Positions 15,986-25,190 of a stretch of 64,000 nt of DNA are shown here, piece after piece (position 1 is the first letter of the stretch; each line of letters opens with the position of its first letter). This DNA comes from Bacillus safensis. Lineage in GTDB: Bacteria; Bacillota; Bacilli; Bacillales; Bacillaceae. The stretch is from assembly GCA_030159235.1 (NCBI GenBank), contig BSBG01000001.1:372001-436000 (forward strand). The letters run 5' to 3'. The notes below the pieces were generated by a model. That model was not told where the DNA came from. It did no database searches and saw only the letters and a list, made by a program, of their open reading frames with translations. Made by a program: the position numbers and the translations under genes.

Positions 15986-17182
15986 ATGAATAAGCGAATA
16001 CCTGTTACAGTATTAAGCGGTTTTTTAGGAGCAGGAAAAACAACGATACTAAATCATGTACTTCAAAATCGCAAAGGATTAAAAGTAGCTGTGATCGTCA
16101 ATGACATGAGCGAAATTAACATTGATGCAGAACTAGTCAAACAAGGTGGCGAGCTTTCTCGATCAGATGAGAAACTAGTTGAATTATCTAACGGTTGTAT
16201 TTGCTGCACATTGAGAGAAGATTTATTAATTGAAGTAGAACGCCTTTGCAAGGCCGGTAATATCGATTATATTGTCATTGAATCAACTGGTATTAGTGAA
16301 CCTATTCCTGTTGCTCAAACTTTTTCTTACATTGATGAAGAAATGGGCATAGATTTAACACGATTTTGCCGGCTAGACACGATGGTCACAGTAGTAGATG
16401 CAAATCGTTTCTGGACTGATTTCCAGTCAGGAGAGAGTTTATTAGACCGTAAAGAAGCGGTTTCCGAAGAGGACGAACGAGAAATTTCTGATTTACTCAT
16501 TGATCAAATTGAATTTTGTGATGTGCTGATTATCAATAAATGTGATCTCGTGTCACCCTCAGAATTAGATCGACTTGAGCAGGTGCTGAATAAACTACAA
16601 CCAGAAGCATCCATTATCAGAACCTCAAAAGGGAAAGTACAGCCAGATGACATTTTGAATACTGGTTTATTCGACTTTGAAAAATCTAGTGCTTCTGCTG
16701 GATGGATTAAAGAAATCAACGCTGGACATTCTCAGCATACGCCGGAAACAGAGGAATACCAAATCTCATCCTTTGTTTACGAAAGAAGACTTCCTTTTCA
16801 TACAGGCAGGCTGAATAATTGGTTAGATCAAATGCCCGAGCAGATCGTTCGTGCGAAAGGTTTTACTTGGCTGGCCACACACCATGATTTAACCATTTTA
16901 ATTTCACAGGCTGGGAAATCTGTTGCGATTGAACCAATTGCTTACTGGATTGCTGCTTTGCCCGAGCAAGAAAAAGCACGGATATTAAATCAGGAACCAG
17001 AGCTTCTTGATGAGTGGGACGCAGAATTTGGTGATCGCCATACAAAACTTGTATTTATCGGTGTGGACTTGCCTAAAGCAGATATCATTCGCACACTTGA
17101 TCAATGCTTACTCACATCTGAGGAATTTGATCATGATTGGACTACGTTTGAGGACCCCTTTCAATGGAAAATACAAAATTAA
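15986..17182 (+). CDS. zagA: COG0523 zinc-responsive GTPase ZagA (YciC)
   Basis: A 398-residue G3E-family GTPase closely similar to B. subtilis ZagA/YciC. The P-loop [10 protein letters not shown] (11-20), the metal-binding motif CICC (Cys71, Cys73, Cys74), the switch ESTGISEP and the base-recognition NKCD are visible, with a C-terminal CobW domain. In B. subtilis ZagA is induced by zinc starvation and delivers zinc to folate enzyme FolE in response to ZTP. The start is ATG 15986 (AAAGGAC upstream). An 11-codon frame (15958-15993) overlaps this start. The gene sits between two zinc-independent ribosomal protein genes, completing a Zur-type operon. Confidence 0.93.
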   Translation: MNKRIPVTVLSGFLGAGKTTILNHVLQNRKGLKVAVIVNDMSEINIDAELVKQGGELSRSDEKLVELSNGCICCTLREDLLIEVERLCKAGNIDYIVIESTGISEPIPVAQTFSYIDEEMGIDLTRFCRLDTMVTVVDANRFWTDFQSGESLLDRKEAVSEEDEREISDLLIDQIEFCDVLIINKCDLVSPSELDRLEQVLNKLQPEASIIRTSKGKVQPDDILNTGLFDFEKSSASAGWIKEINAGHSQHTPETEEYQISSFVYERRLPFHTGRLNNWLDQMPEQIVRAKGFTWLATHHDLTILISQAGKSVAIEPIAYWIAALPEQEKARILNQEPELLDEWDAEFGDRHTKLVFIGVDLPKADIIRTLDQCLLTSEEFDHDWTTFEDPFQWKIQN

Positions 17183-17198
17183 GCCAGGAGGGTTTTAA

Positions 17199-17468
17199 AT
17201 GGCAAAGAAATCTAAGATTGCTAAAGAAAAAAAACGACAGCAGCTTGTATTGAAGTATGCAGAATTAAGGAAAGAGTTAAAAGAAAAAGGTGACTATGAA
17301 GCTTTACGGAAATTACCTAGGGACTCTTCCCCTATCCGTTTAAAAAATCGTTGTGAATTAACGGGCCGCCCAAGAGGTTATTTACGAAAATTCAAAATGT
17401 CTAGGATTGCTTTTCGTGAGCTCGCCTATAAGGGTCATATCCCCGGAGTGAAAAAGTCGAGCTGGTAA
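17199..17468 (+). CDS. rpsN: Ribosomal protein S14, zinc-independent form
   Basis: An 89-residue S14 protein of the long, C-minus type. It carries [16 protein letters not shown] but lacks the CXXC zinc knuckles of the short S14. It matches the Zur-regulated RpsNB (YhzA) of B. subtilis, which replaces zinc-containing S14 during zinc shortage. ATG 17199 follows CAGGAGGGT, 17 bases after the GTPase stop, so it is the last gene of the zinc operon. A terminator follows at 17578. Confidence 0.93.
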   Translation: MAKKSKIAKEKKRQQLVLKYAELRKELKEKGDYEALRKLPRDSSPIRLKNRCELTGRPRGYLRKFKMSRIAFRELAYKGHIPGVKKSSW

Positions 17469-17577
17469 AGAATGATTTGATCTTATCACAGCACTCGGAA
17501 AAGTAAAGCAGCACAAAACGATGAAAAATCTATTATCAAGGCTTATCTCAACCTTTTTGAGGTGCAAAATAGCAATT

Positions 17578-17607
17578 TAAAAACCAGCAGGATCTCTGCT
17601 GGTTTTT
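17578..17607 (+). terminator. Terminator of the zinc-starvation operon
   Basis: AAACCAGCAG pairs with CTGCTGGTTT around GATCT and ends in a T run. Confidence 0.88.
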
Positions 17608-17723
17608 CATAATGACTGAGTTCATAAGATAAAATGACCCTATTCTAAAAAAAGGATTTTCAACAATTATTATGACATTTTCTCTTCTTTTCAAAAATAC
17701 CTGATCATGATACTTTGTTGTCA

Positions 17724-18731
17724 TTACCCACCGATGTATGACATCTCAACCTTTTTCTGATCTTTTTTCTGCTCTCTCTCAGCTGAATATTGATCATGTC
17801 TATTCGACCATAATTCCTTTAATATGTTCGTTAACTCTTCATTATCTTTTGTTGAACGAATCATCTGTTTCAGATCAAAACCCGATGATGCAAACAGACA
17901 TGTAAACAATTCCCCGCGTGCAGATAGCCTTGCTCTGTTACATGTTCCACAAAAAGCATCTGAAACGGAAGAAATAATGCCTATCTCTCCTGAACCATCT
18001 TTATAAAAAAATCGATTGGCTACTTCCCCTGCATATTGAGGAGGTTCTGGTTTGATAGGATACGTTGTATCAATTAATTTAATGATCTCATTCTTTGTCA
18101 TGACATGCTCTAGATTCCATTTATTCGTATTACCGACATCCATAAATTCGATAAATCTAAGAACGTGTCCTTCTTTTTTAAAGTAAGCTGCCATTGGTAA
18201 GACATCTTGATCATTCACACCTTTTTGAACAACCATATTGATCTTGATAGCAAGTCCCGCCTTTTTTGCAGCCTCAATGCCATCAAACACTTTTTGGATA
18301 GAAATATGTCTTCCATTCATTTGCTTAAAACGGTCGGGATTTAATGAATCCAAACTAATGGTGACTCTATTAAGACCTGCCTTCTTTAACTGATCAGCAT
18401 ATACAGGTAAAAGCGTTCCATTGGTTGTCATTGCAATGTCTTCAATCCCTGGAATTTTTGAGAGCTTTTCTATTAAGACAGGTAAATCTTTTCGCATTAA
18501 AGGTTCTCCGCCCGTGATACGTATTTTCACCACACCTAGGTTCATTGCAAAAAGGGTGGCAAGTCGTTCAATTTCTTCAAAACTAAGCAGTTCTTCTTTA
18601 TTTAAGAAAGGATAATCTGGTCCAAAAATTTCAGCAGGCATACAGTACGTACATCTAAAGTTACAGCGATCAGTTACTGATATTCTTAAATCGCGCAATG
18701 GTCGATGTCTCTTATCCAAAATACTGGCCAT
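17724..18731 (-). CDS. moaA: GTP 3',8-cyclase MoaA (molybdenum cofactor)
   Basis: A 335-residue radical-SAM enzyme that begins molybdopterin synthesis from GTP. The N-terminal cluster motif is CNFRCTYC (Cys23, 27, 30), the C-terminal second cluster uses Cys261, Cys264 and Cys278 ([18 protein letters not shown]), and the chain ends in the functional Gly-Gly. Start ATG 18731 follows GGAGGC. It lies ten bases downstream of fdhD and is co-transcribed with it. The neighbouring molybdoenzyme gene at 21014 is a likely client. B. subtilis has the same pair (narA-narQ) at this chromosomal place, near its nitrate reductase genes. Confidence 0.95.
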   Translation of the reverse strand: MASILDKRHRPLRDLRISVTDRCNFRCTYCMPAEIFGPDYPFLNKEELLSFEEIERLATLFAMNLGVVKIRITGGEPLMRKDLPVLIEKLSKIPGIEDIAMTTNGTLLPVYADQLKKAGLNRVTISLDSLNPDRFKQMNGRHISIQKVFDGIEAAKKAGLAIKINMVVQKGVNDQDVLPMAAYFKKEGHVLRFIEFMDVGNTNKWNLEHVMTKNEIIKLIDTTYPIKPEPPQYAGEVANRFFYKDGSGEIGIISSVSDAFCGTCNRARLSARGELFTCLFASSGFDLKQMIRSTKDNEELTNILKELWSNRHDQYSAEREQKKDQKKVEMSYIGG

Positions 18732-18741
18732 ACTTTGCCTC

Positions 18742-19530
18742 CTATTCTGTAATACGCTGAGGGTGAGTGTAGATATTAAAGGATTTTCCTCTGACGAATC
18801 CAACTGTCGTCATATTTAATTCTTCTGCCATTTGAAGCGCTAGCTCGGTAGGTGCTGATTTTGAAATCACGATAGACACTCCTAGTTTTGCTGCCTTCAA
18901 TAGTACTTCCGACGATATCCGGCCGCTAAACACAAGGATTTTATCTCTAAGTGGTATTCGGTGAAGTAAACAATGCCCATAGATTTTATCTAATGCATTA
19001 TGTCTTCCTATATCAGTTCTAGTGATGAATAGCTTCTCTGTGTCACATAGTCCAGCATTATGCACACCACCAGTATGTTGAAATAATTGGCTTTCTTCTT
19101 GCAAACATTTCATTAGATGCATACAGGTTTCAGCAGAAATACTGATTCGGTCAATGGCTGTTTTTGCCGTCTTCACATCTTGGAGAAAGTAAAAGTGTCT
19201 TCCTTTTCCGCAGCATGAACCAATCACTCGCTTTGTAAAATCTGATGAATGAAATCCACTTGAGTGAACTAAATCAACATAGGCAAAGCCCATACTTTCA
19301 TCTATTGTAAACCTTTTAATCTCATTTTCAAATCGAATAACTCCTTCTGAAGCTAAAAAGCCGATAACTAATTCCTTAAGATGATCTGGTGAACAAACGA
19401 GTGTCACAAATTCTTCTCCATTCACCATCACAGTTAAAGGAAATTCTTCTACAACTTCATCCGTTTTGCAGGTAAACTGGCCTTCACGATATTGGTGTAT
19501 GACTCGTTTCTTTTTAACAGAAGGATTCAT
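18742..19530 (-). CDS. fdhD: Formate dehydrogenase accessory sulfurtransferase FdhD
   Basis: A 262-residue FdhD-family protein, which transfers sulfur from a cysteine desulfurase to the molybdenum cofactor of formate dehydrogenases. Family segments are GFLASEGVI, a cysteine pair Cys106-Cys107 in [19 protein letters not shown], and [16 protein letters not shown]. It is directly upstream of moaA on the minus strand and divergent from the OFA transporter/oxidoreductase pair, consistent with maturation of that molybdoenzyme. Confidence 0.93.
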   Translation of the reverse strand: MNPSVKKKRVIHQYREGQFTCKTDEVVEEFPLTVMVNGEEFVTLVCSPDHLKELVIGFLASEGVIRFENEIKRFTIDESMGFAYVDLVHSSGFHSSDFTKRVIGSCCGKGRHFYFLQDVKTAKTAIDRISISAETCMHLMKCLQEESQLFQHTGGVHNAGLCDTEKLFITRTDIGRHNALDKIYGHCLLHRIPLRDKILVFSGRISSEVLLKAAKLGVSIVISKSAPTELALQMAEELNMTTVGFVRGKSFNIYTHPQRITE

Positions 19531-19665
19531 TGTATGATCTTCCTTTCAGCACAAATTTAGTTATATGATCCAATCAAATTATGATATTATTTTAAAAAGT
19601 CATAAAAATGTAACATATTTCTATCTTATCAAACTTCTTGATCGCTTTATATGGGGGGGAACAAA

Positions 19666-20931
19666 ATGAACAAATCGAAAAATCGCTGGCTCATTGCAAC
19701 AAGTGCTGTAGGAATTCATTTATCTATTGGGTCTGTTTATGCTTGGAGTGTTTTTACGAATCCTTTACATGAAGCCTTTCAGTGGTCATTAACAGAAATA
19801 AGCCTGACCTTCAGTATTGCTATTCTATTTTTAGGTTTATCTGCTGCTTTTATGGGACATTTCGTTGATAAGTATGGTCCAAGAGCATCTGGGCTCTTCT
19901 CAGCTATTTTCTTCGGCATCGGAATGACTGGATCAGGATTCGCTGTCCACCTGTCCTCACTGCCTCTCCTCTATTTATTTTATGGTGTACTCGCTGGAAT
20001 AGGTTTAGGCGTAGGCTATATTGCACCTGTTTCAACACTAGTCAAATGGTTTCCTGATCGAAGAGGACTTGCAACCGGGTTAGCCATTATGGGGTTTGGA
20101 TTTGCTTCTCTTATTTGTAGCCCAATTATTCAATTTCTCATCGAAAAGGTGAATATCGCAAATACCTTTTATATTCTTGGACTCTCCTATTTTATGATCA
20201 TGGTCATCTCATCTCTTTATTTATCACCACCAACACATGATGACGTCAAACAATTTGATGTGTTAAAAACAAATCAAAGAAAAATTCCTCAAGATTTATC
20301 ACAGCTTACAGCAAATGAAGCGATTAAAACAAGACGTTTTTATTATTTGTGGCTTATGCTTTTTATTAATATCACATGCGGAATAGCCATTATTTCAGTA
20401 GCGTCACCTCTTGCTCAAGAAAGTGTTGGATTCACTGCAGGTGCTGCTGCTACTCTTGTTGGCATTTTAGGTGCTTTTAATGGTTTAGGGCGGATTGGCT
20501 GGGCTTCGTTCTCAGATTATATCGGAAGGCCGAATACGTATACGATTTTTTTTAGTATCCAGCTCATTGCTTTTCCTTTACTCCCCTATTTAAAAGAACC
20601 GCTCATTTTTTCAATCGTGATGGCGATCATTTATACGTGCTATGGAGGAGGATTTGCTTCAATTCCAGCCTATATTGGGGATTTGTTTGGTACAAAGCAG
20701 CTTGGTGCAATACACGGTTATATTCTAACCGCATGGGCAGCTGCGGGTTTAGCAGGACCTTTATTTTCATCCTTCATTCGAGATATAACAGGTAATTACA
20801 CACAAAGTCTCATCGTGTTTTCAGGGTTATTTTTCATCGCTTTCATCATATCTCTTCTCATTCGGAAAGATATTCAGCAGCTGAGAGAAACAAACCTTAC
20901 TGCTACTTCCTCTGTTTCAGCCCGATCTTGA
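19666..20931 (+). CDS. OFA-family MFS transporter (oxalate/formate antiporter type)
   Basis: A 421-residue, 12-helix major facilitator of the OFA family. Typical segments are GSVYAWSVFTNPLHEAF near the N-terminus, the loop motif GHFVDKYGPR, and GFASIPAYIGDLFG with GWASFSDYIGR in the C-terminal half. OFA proteins exchange small carboxylates such as oxalate and formate, and the adjacent formate-dehydrogenase-like gene makes formate the natural guess. ATG 19666 follows GGGGGGAAC. It is divergent from fdhD-moaA. Confidence 0.82.
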   Translation: MNKSKNRWLIATSAVGIHLSIGSVYAWSVFTNPLHEAFQWSLTEISLTFSIAILFLGLSAAFMGHFVDKYGPRASGLFSAIFFGIGMTGSGFAVHLSSLPLLYLFYGVLAGIGLGVGYIAPVSTLVKWFPDRRGLATGLAIMGFGFASLICSPIIQFLIEKVNIANTFYILGLSYFMIMVISSLYLSPPTHDDVKQFDVLKTNQRKIPQDLSQLTANEAIKTRRFYYLWLMLFINITCGIAIISVASPLAQESVGFTAGAAATLVGILGAFNGLGRIGWASFSDYIGRPNTYTIFFSIQLIAFPLLPYLKEPLIFSIVMAIIYTCYGGGFASIPAYIGDLFGTKQLGAIHGYILTAWAAAGLAGPLFSSFIRDITGNYTQSLIVFSGLFFIAFIISLLIRKDIQQLRETNLTATSSVSARS

Positions 20932-21013
20932 TTTGAATTTGACAGAATCATAATCTACAGGTAATTTTTAGATATGAAAACGCTTTTCAAAGTAATAGGA
21001 GGGTAATGATATC

Positions 21014-23362
21014 ATGGGAAAAACAAAACATAAGGGGCCTGTTAAACTCAATAAAAAACCCTCACCAAAGCTATGGGCCTCTTTTGCACCAATGGGGCTT
21101 GGCAAAGTGAAACCGAAACACATTCGAGATACGATGAAAGTAGCATGGGATAACAAAGATAACCTTCCTTATGCGTATCGTATTTTAACGCAGGGTGTTT
21201 GTGACGGCTGTGCCCTTGGTGTTTCAGGTTTGTATGATCAAACGCTCGCAGGACCTCATATATGCACCACAAGACTAAATGTACTTCGTCTTAACACAAT
21301 GCCAGCTATTGACCCAAAATGGTTTGAAGATATTCAGCAGCTAAAGCAGATGGACAGCACCTCTCTTCGCAAGCTTGGGCGTATTCCCTATCCACTCATC
21401 CGAAAAAAAGGTGACAATGCCTTTACACGTATTTCTTGGGATGATGCATTAGATCAAATCGCAGCTAAAATCAAAACAATTGATAAACGGCAGCTTGCTT
21501 TCTATTTAACCGCTAGAGGAATTACAAATGAGGTTTATTATACCGCGGCAAAGGCAGCTCGATTTATAGGGACCAATCATATCGATAATGCTTCTCGCAT
21601 TTGCCATTCACCGAGTAAAACCGCTCTCAAACGATCCCTTGGCATAGGTGCCTCCAGCTGTAATTACAGTGATTGGATTGGAACGGATGTATTAATATTT
21701 TGGGGATCTGTCGCAGCAAACAATCAGCCTGTTTCTACTAAATATATGTACGCTGCTAAAAAGAAAGGCACCAAGATTATCGTCATCAATCCGTATAAAG
21801 AGCCCGCCATGGAGAAGTACTGGGTTCCCTCTATTCCAGAAAGTGCTTTATTCGGTACAAAAATCGCGGATGATTTTTACCAAGTCAATATAGGCGGCGA
21901 TATTGCGTTTATGAACGGCGTCATCAAACATTGGTTTGACATGGAGCAGCATGCTCCTCATTCCGCTCTTGACCATGAATTTATTCAATCCCATACAACA
22001 GGCATAAAAGATTTAAAACAGCATGTCGCACAGTTGAAGTGGGAGGACCTAGAAGCATCATCAGGTTTATCAAAAGAAAGAATGAAGGAATTTGCCATAC
22101 TTCTTGCCAATGCCAATTCAGGCGTTTTCATTTGGAGTATGGGCCTTACCCAGCACCGCTTTGCAACTGATAATATCTCACAGGTCGCTAACCTTGCCAT
22201 GCTGCGTGGATTTATTGGCAGAAAACATTGTGGTGTCATGCCTATTCGGGGACATAGCGGCGTCCAAGGATCCGGTGAAATGGGTGCTGACCCATTCGTT
22301 TTGCCGGGAAGTGATTTTGATGAAGAAAATATTGAAAGAGTCGAACAAATATGGGGATTTGACATTCCTAAATGGCATGGTGACACCATTGGGCAATCCT
22401 TTGAGAAGATGGCTCTCCCAAAAGATCATCCACAAAAACTCAAAATGCTGTTTACGAGCGGTGGAAACTTTTTAGAAACGATGCCAAATCCAGAAGCGAT
22501 CGAAAAAGCTTTATCTGAGCTTGAACTCCGTGTCCATCAAGATATCATTTTGAATACTTCCACGCTGGTAGACGCTGAAGAGGCGGTGATCGTTCTGCCT
22601 GCTATGACAAGGTATGAACAACCAGGCGGCGGCACATCCACCAGTACGGAACGCATGGTATATTTCAGTCCAGAAATTGAAGGACCTCGAATCGAGGAAG
22701 CCAGAGCAGAATGGGATATTTATATTGATCTTGCGAAAAGGGCCCGGCCAGAAGATGCCGCGCTAATTCATTTTGAAACAGCTGAAGACATTCGCCGTGA
22801 GATTGCGACCGCTAATCGAAACTATGATGGTATCCAGCATTTACGTCAAAAAGGAGACGTTTTTCAATGGGGAGGCGCATGGCTTTGTGAAGATGGGGTT
22901 TGTCCAACACCGGACGGCAAGGGACATCTTCTTCCTGCCCAGCTGCCTCAATACCGAAAAACCGAAGGACATTTCAATATCACAACAAGAAGAGGAAAGC
23001 AATTCAACTCCATGATCTATAGTGAAAAGGATGCCTTTAATGGTGGAAAACGGCATTCTATCTTAATAAATGAAGAAGATGCAAAAGAGCTTTACGTCCA
23101 AGAAGGTGATCCAGTTGTTCTCTTTAATCAATATGGGTCCTATCAAGGAGTGGCTCAATTCGGAGAGTTGAGACGTGGCAATATCGCGGTTTATTGGCCT
23201 GAAGGAAATGTTTTAATTCCTAAAGGTATATATGAAAGCTATTCACAGATTCCCGAATATAATACGGCTGCCATATTAGAAAAAGCCGAAACCTTTCATG
23301 CAAGGAAGGATCAGCATTACGTAGAGAAACGAATTGATGAATTAGAAACGACTTTGAATTGA
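21014..23362 (+). CDS. FdhF/YdeP-family molybdopterin oxidoreductase
   Basis: A 782-residue molybdoenzyme of the FdhF/YdeP type. Near the N-terminus are Cys63, Cys66 and Cys84, fewer than the four cysteines of classical formate dehydrogenases. A Cys196-His197 pair in RICHSPSKTAL is at the position of the molybdenum-ligand Sec/Cys and catalytic His of formate dehydrogenases. MGLTQHRFATDN and GHSGVQGSGEMGADP fit the bis-MGD binding fold. Substrate is unproven; formate is suggested by the OFA transporter and fdhD next door. ATG 21014 follows AGGAGGGT. Confidence 0.85.
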   Translation: MGKTKHKGPVKLNKKPSPKLWASFAPMGLGKVKPKHIRDTMKVAWDNKDNLPYAYRILTQGVCDGCALGVSGLYDQTLAGPHICTTRLNVLRLNTMPAIDPKWFEDIQQLKQMDSTSLRKLGRIPYPLIRKKGDNAFTRISWDDALDQIAAKIKTIDKRQLAFYLTARGITNEVYYTAAKAARFIGTNHIDNASRICHSPSKTALKRSLGIGASSCNYSDWIGTDVLIFWGSVAANNQPVSTKYMYAAKKKGTKIIVINPYKEPAMEKYWVPSIPESALFGTKIADDFYQVNIGGDIAFMNGVIKHWFDMEQHAPHSALDHEFIQSHTTGIKDLKQHVAQLKWEDLEASSGLSKERMKEFAILLANANSGVFIWSMGLTQHRFATDNISQVANLAMLRGFIGRKHCGVMPIRGHSGVQGSGEMGADPFVLPGSDFDEENIERVEQIWGFDIPKWHGDTIGQSFEKMALPKDHPQKLKMLFTSGGNFLETMPNPEAIEKALSELELRVHQDIILNTSTLVDAEEAVIVLPAMTRYEQPGGGTSTSTERMVYFSPEIEGPRIEEARAEWDIYIDLAKRARPEDAALIHFETAEDIRREIATANRNYDGIQHLRQKGDVFQWGGAWLCEDGVCPTPDGKGHLLPAQLPQYRKTEGHFNITTRRGKQFNSMIYSEKDAFNGGKRHSILINEEDAKELYVQEGDPVVLFNQYGSYQGVAQFGELRRGNIAVYWPEGNVLIPKGIYESYSQIPEYNTAAILEKAETFHARKDQHYVEKRIDELETTLN

Positions 23363-23370
23363 TCGTCAAC

Positions 23371-23403
23371 TTAAAAAACAGCTGGGGTTGTTTTCCCCAG
23401 CTG
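23371..23403 (-). terminator. Terminator of ywmD
   Basis: CAGCTGGGG pairs with CCCCAGCTG; on the minus strand the stem is followed by TGTTTTTT. The convergent oxidoreductase gene may also use it. Confidence 0.8.
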
Positions 23404-23414
23404 CCATTCACTCT

Positions 23415-24089
23415 CTAGCGGCCAAAAGCGCTCGCTTCTTGTTGAAGAATGCGGTTCAATTCTTCTGCATTTGCAGCAGGTTGGTATTGTCCTCCACCCG
23501 CTTTTGCAACAGATTTTAGACTTTTTGCTTCTTTTTCATCCACATCGAAGCCAATGATATTGACGATTGTATCAATTCCGTCTTCATGTAATTCCTTTGC
23601 AGCTTGTGAAGGGCTTCCACCACAAGTTTCTTCACCATCGCTGACGACATACACAATATTTTTCCCTGCAGCCAGGTGATCTTCAAAATCTTGTTTCGTA
23701 TCCGTTAATGCCTTGGCAAGTGGTGTCCAGCCGGTTGGCTTATACACATTCAGTGCTTGCTGAAATGTTGATGGCTCATATGCCCCAAATCCATAAACGG
23801 CTTCAGAACTTGAACAAGAAACGGCTTTCCCTGCATTTCTATTGGTGCCTTCATGACCAAATACACGCAGCAGAACTTGTGTATCTTCTGATAAAATACT
23901 CGCAAAGCTTTGAATAGAACGTTTGGCGATATCGATTTTCTTTTCGCCTTCAACTGATTGTGCCATGCTGCCGCTTAAATCGAGTAATATCACCACATGA
24001 GCAGGCTCCTGTTTTGTTACAGCATGAGCTGGTGAGGAAAGAAGTAGGACAAGACTAGCCAAAATGGTTAATACGATATTTCTTTTCAT
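23415..24089 (-). CDS. ywmD: Secreted von Willebrand factor A protein YwmD
   Basis: A 224-residue exported protein with a signal peptide (about 1-23, ending AHA) and one vWA domain. The metal-ion site is DLSGSM (37-42), and VVSDGEETCGG holds the downstream Asp. B. subtilis YwmC and YwmD are paralogous secreted vWA proteins of unknown role next to spoIID; this is the distal copy. ATG 24089 follows AAAGGGAGG. It lies 80 bases after ywmC, with a hairpin in between. Confidence 0.82.
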   Translation of the reverse strand: MKRNIVLTILASLVLLLSSPAHAVTKQEPAHVVILLDLSGSMAQSVEGEKKIDIAKRSIQSFASILSEDTQVLLRVFGHEGTNRNAGKAVSCSSSEAVYGFGAYEPSTFQQALNVYKPTGWTPLAKALTDTKQDFEDHLAAGKNIVYVVSDGEETCGGSPSQAAKELHEDGIDTIVNIIGFDVDEKEAKSLKSVAKAGGGQYQPAANAEELNRILQQEASAFGR

Positions 24090-24119
24090 CAAAAAACCTC
24101 CCTTTTTACTTTTGTACAG

Positions 24120-24157
24120 AAAAAGAGAAACGAAAGCATAAATCAATCGTTTCCCTT
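24120..24157 (-). terminator. Hairpin between ywmC and ywmD
   Basis: On the minus strand GGGAAACGA pairs with TCGTTTC and is followed by TCTTTTT, so it is a terminator-like stem that may give ywmC and ywmD different expression. Confidence 0.55.
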
Positions 24158-24169
24158 TTGTTCAGTAAG

Positions 24170-24868
24170 TTATTCGTGTAGTTTCAATGATTCTGCTGTA
24201 AAGATAGAGCCCATTTCTTTACCAGTGCTTGCTTGGTAGTAATGGCCTTTACCAGCTTTAGCTACTTGCTTCAATTGACCTTCATAGCCATCGTTAAAGT
24301 CTAATCCGATCACATTCACAACAGTTGATCCTTTTGAGTTATGCAATTCTTTTGCCACTTTTACAGGATCTCCGCCACAAGTTTCTTCACCATCAGTGAT
24401 TAAGTACACAATATGCTTTGTTCCTTCATTAAGCTGCTCATCCGCTTGCTTTGCATTTTCAAGTGCACGTGCAATCGGTGTCCAGCCATTTGGCCCAAGT
24501 CCGTTTAAAGAGTTTTCGAAGCTGTCCTTTTCATAAGGCTGTACTCCGTAAACACCTCTAATAACTTCACATGATTGAGCTTTACCTGAATTTTTATTGT
24601 TTCCTTCAGAACCAAACAAGCTCATACGAATTTTAGCGTCTTTTGGAAGTGACTGAGCAAATTTAAATACCTCTTGTTTTGCGAGGTCAAATTTACGCTC
24701 TCCCTCAACTTTTCTTGCCATGCTTCCACTTGCATCAAGTAAGATAGTGACTCTAACATCTTTGTTATGTTTTTTGACTGTAGATGCTTCTGCAAATACT
24801 GGTGAAGAGATTGACATAGATAATGTCAATACAGCTAAGGTTACGAGTGAGAATACTTTTTTCAACAT
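24170..24868 (-). CDS. ywmC: Secreted von Willebrand factor A protein YwmC
   Basis: A 232-residue secreted vWA protein. The signal peptide (about 1-26, ending FAEA) precedes the metal site DASGSM (45-50); LITDGEETCGG carries the downstream acidic ligand. It is about half identical by eye to its neighbour at 23415, so the pair is a tandem duplication. The start follows a strong AAGGAGGAAGG. Position beside spoIID matches B. subtilis. Function unknown. Confidence 0.82.
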   Translation of the reverse strand: MLKKVFSLVTLAVLTLSMSISSPVFAEASTVKKHNKDVRVTILLDASGSMARKVEGERKFDLAKQEVFKFAQSLPKDAKIRMSLFGSEGNNKNSGKAQSCEVIRGVYGVQPYEKDSFENSLNGLGPNGWTPIARALENAKQADEQLNEGTKHIVYLITDGEETCGGDPVKVAKELHNSKGSTVVNVIGLDFNDGYEGQLKQVAKAGKGHYYQASTGKEMGSIFTAESLKLHE

Positions 24869-25190
24869 ATTTTTCCTTCCTCCTTATGTATTTGATTGAA
24901 ACATCTTAATCGTAAAATATTCTGTCTTGGAATGGTATAGGACTGGGTCCCTTTTTCTCTTTCATCAAAATCACTAAAATTCTGTCAGATGTCTAGATAC
25001 TTTCACCTAACGTGTCGATTACTCTCTCGTTTTCTCCTCCTTTTGAGGGGCTTTGTATCGGCCATCAGTTCTTGTCGGGACGTAAATGTTTAAGTTTTCC
25101 TGCGGTGCGTCTTAAGTCGCAATTTGACACATTTTGTTCAAACCTCTTTGAACACAGAAAAAGATGCCCCATTTCTGAGGCACCTTTTCT
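24869..25190. other. Intergenic region between ywmC and spoIID
   Basis: It holds the ywmC ribosome site and presumably its promoter on the minus strand, and the spoIID terminator at the right end. No other gene was seen. Confidence 0.5.
25156..25184 (-). terminator. Terminator of spoIID
   Basis: On the minus strand GGTGCC pairs with GGCATC (one G-T pair) around a ten-base loop, followed by five T. Confidence 0.7.
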
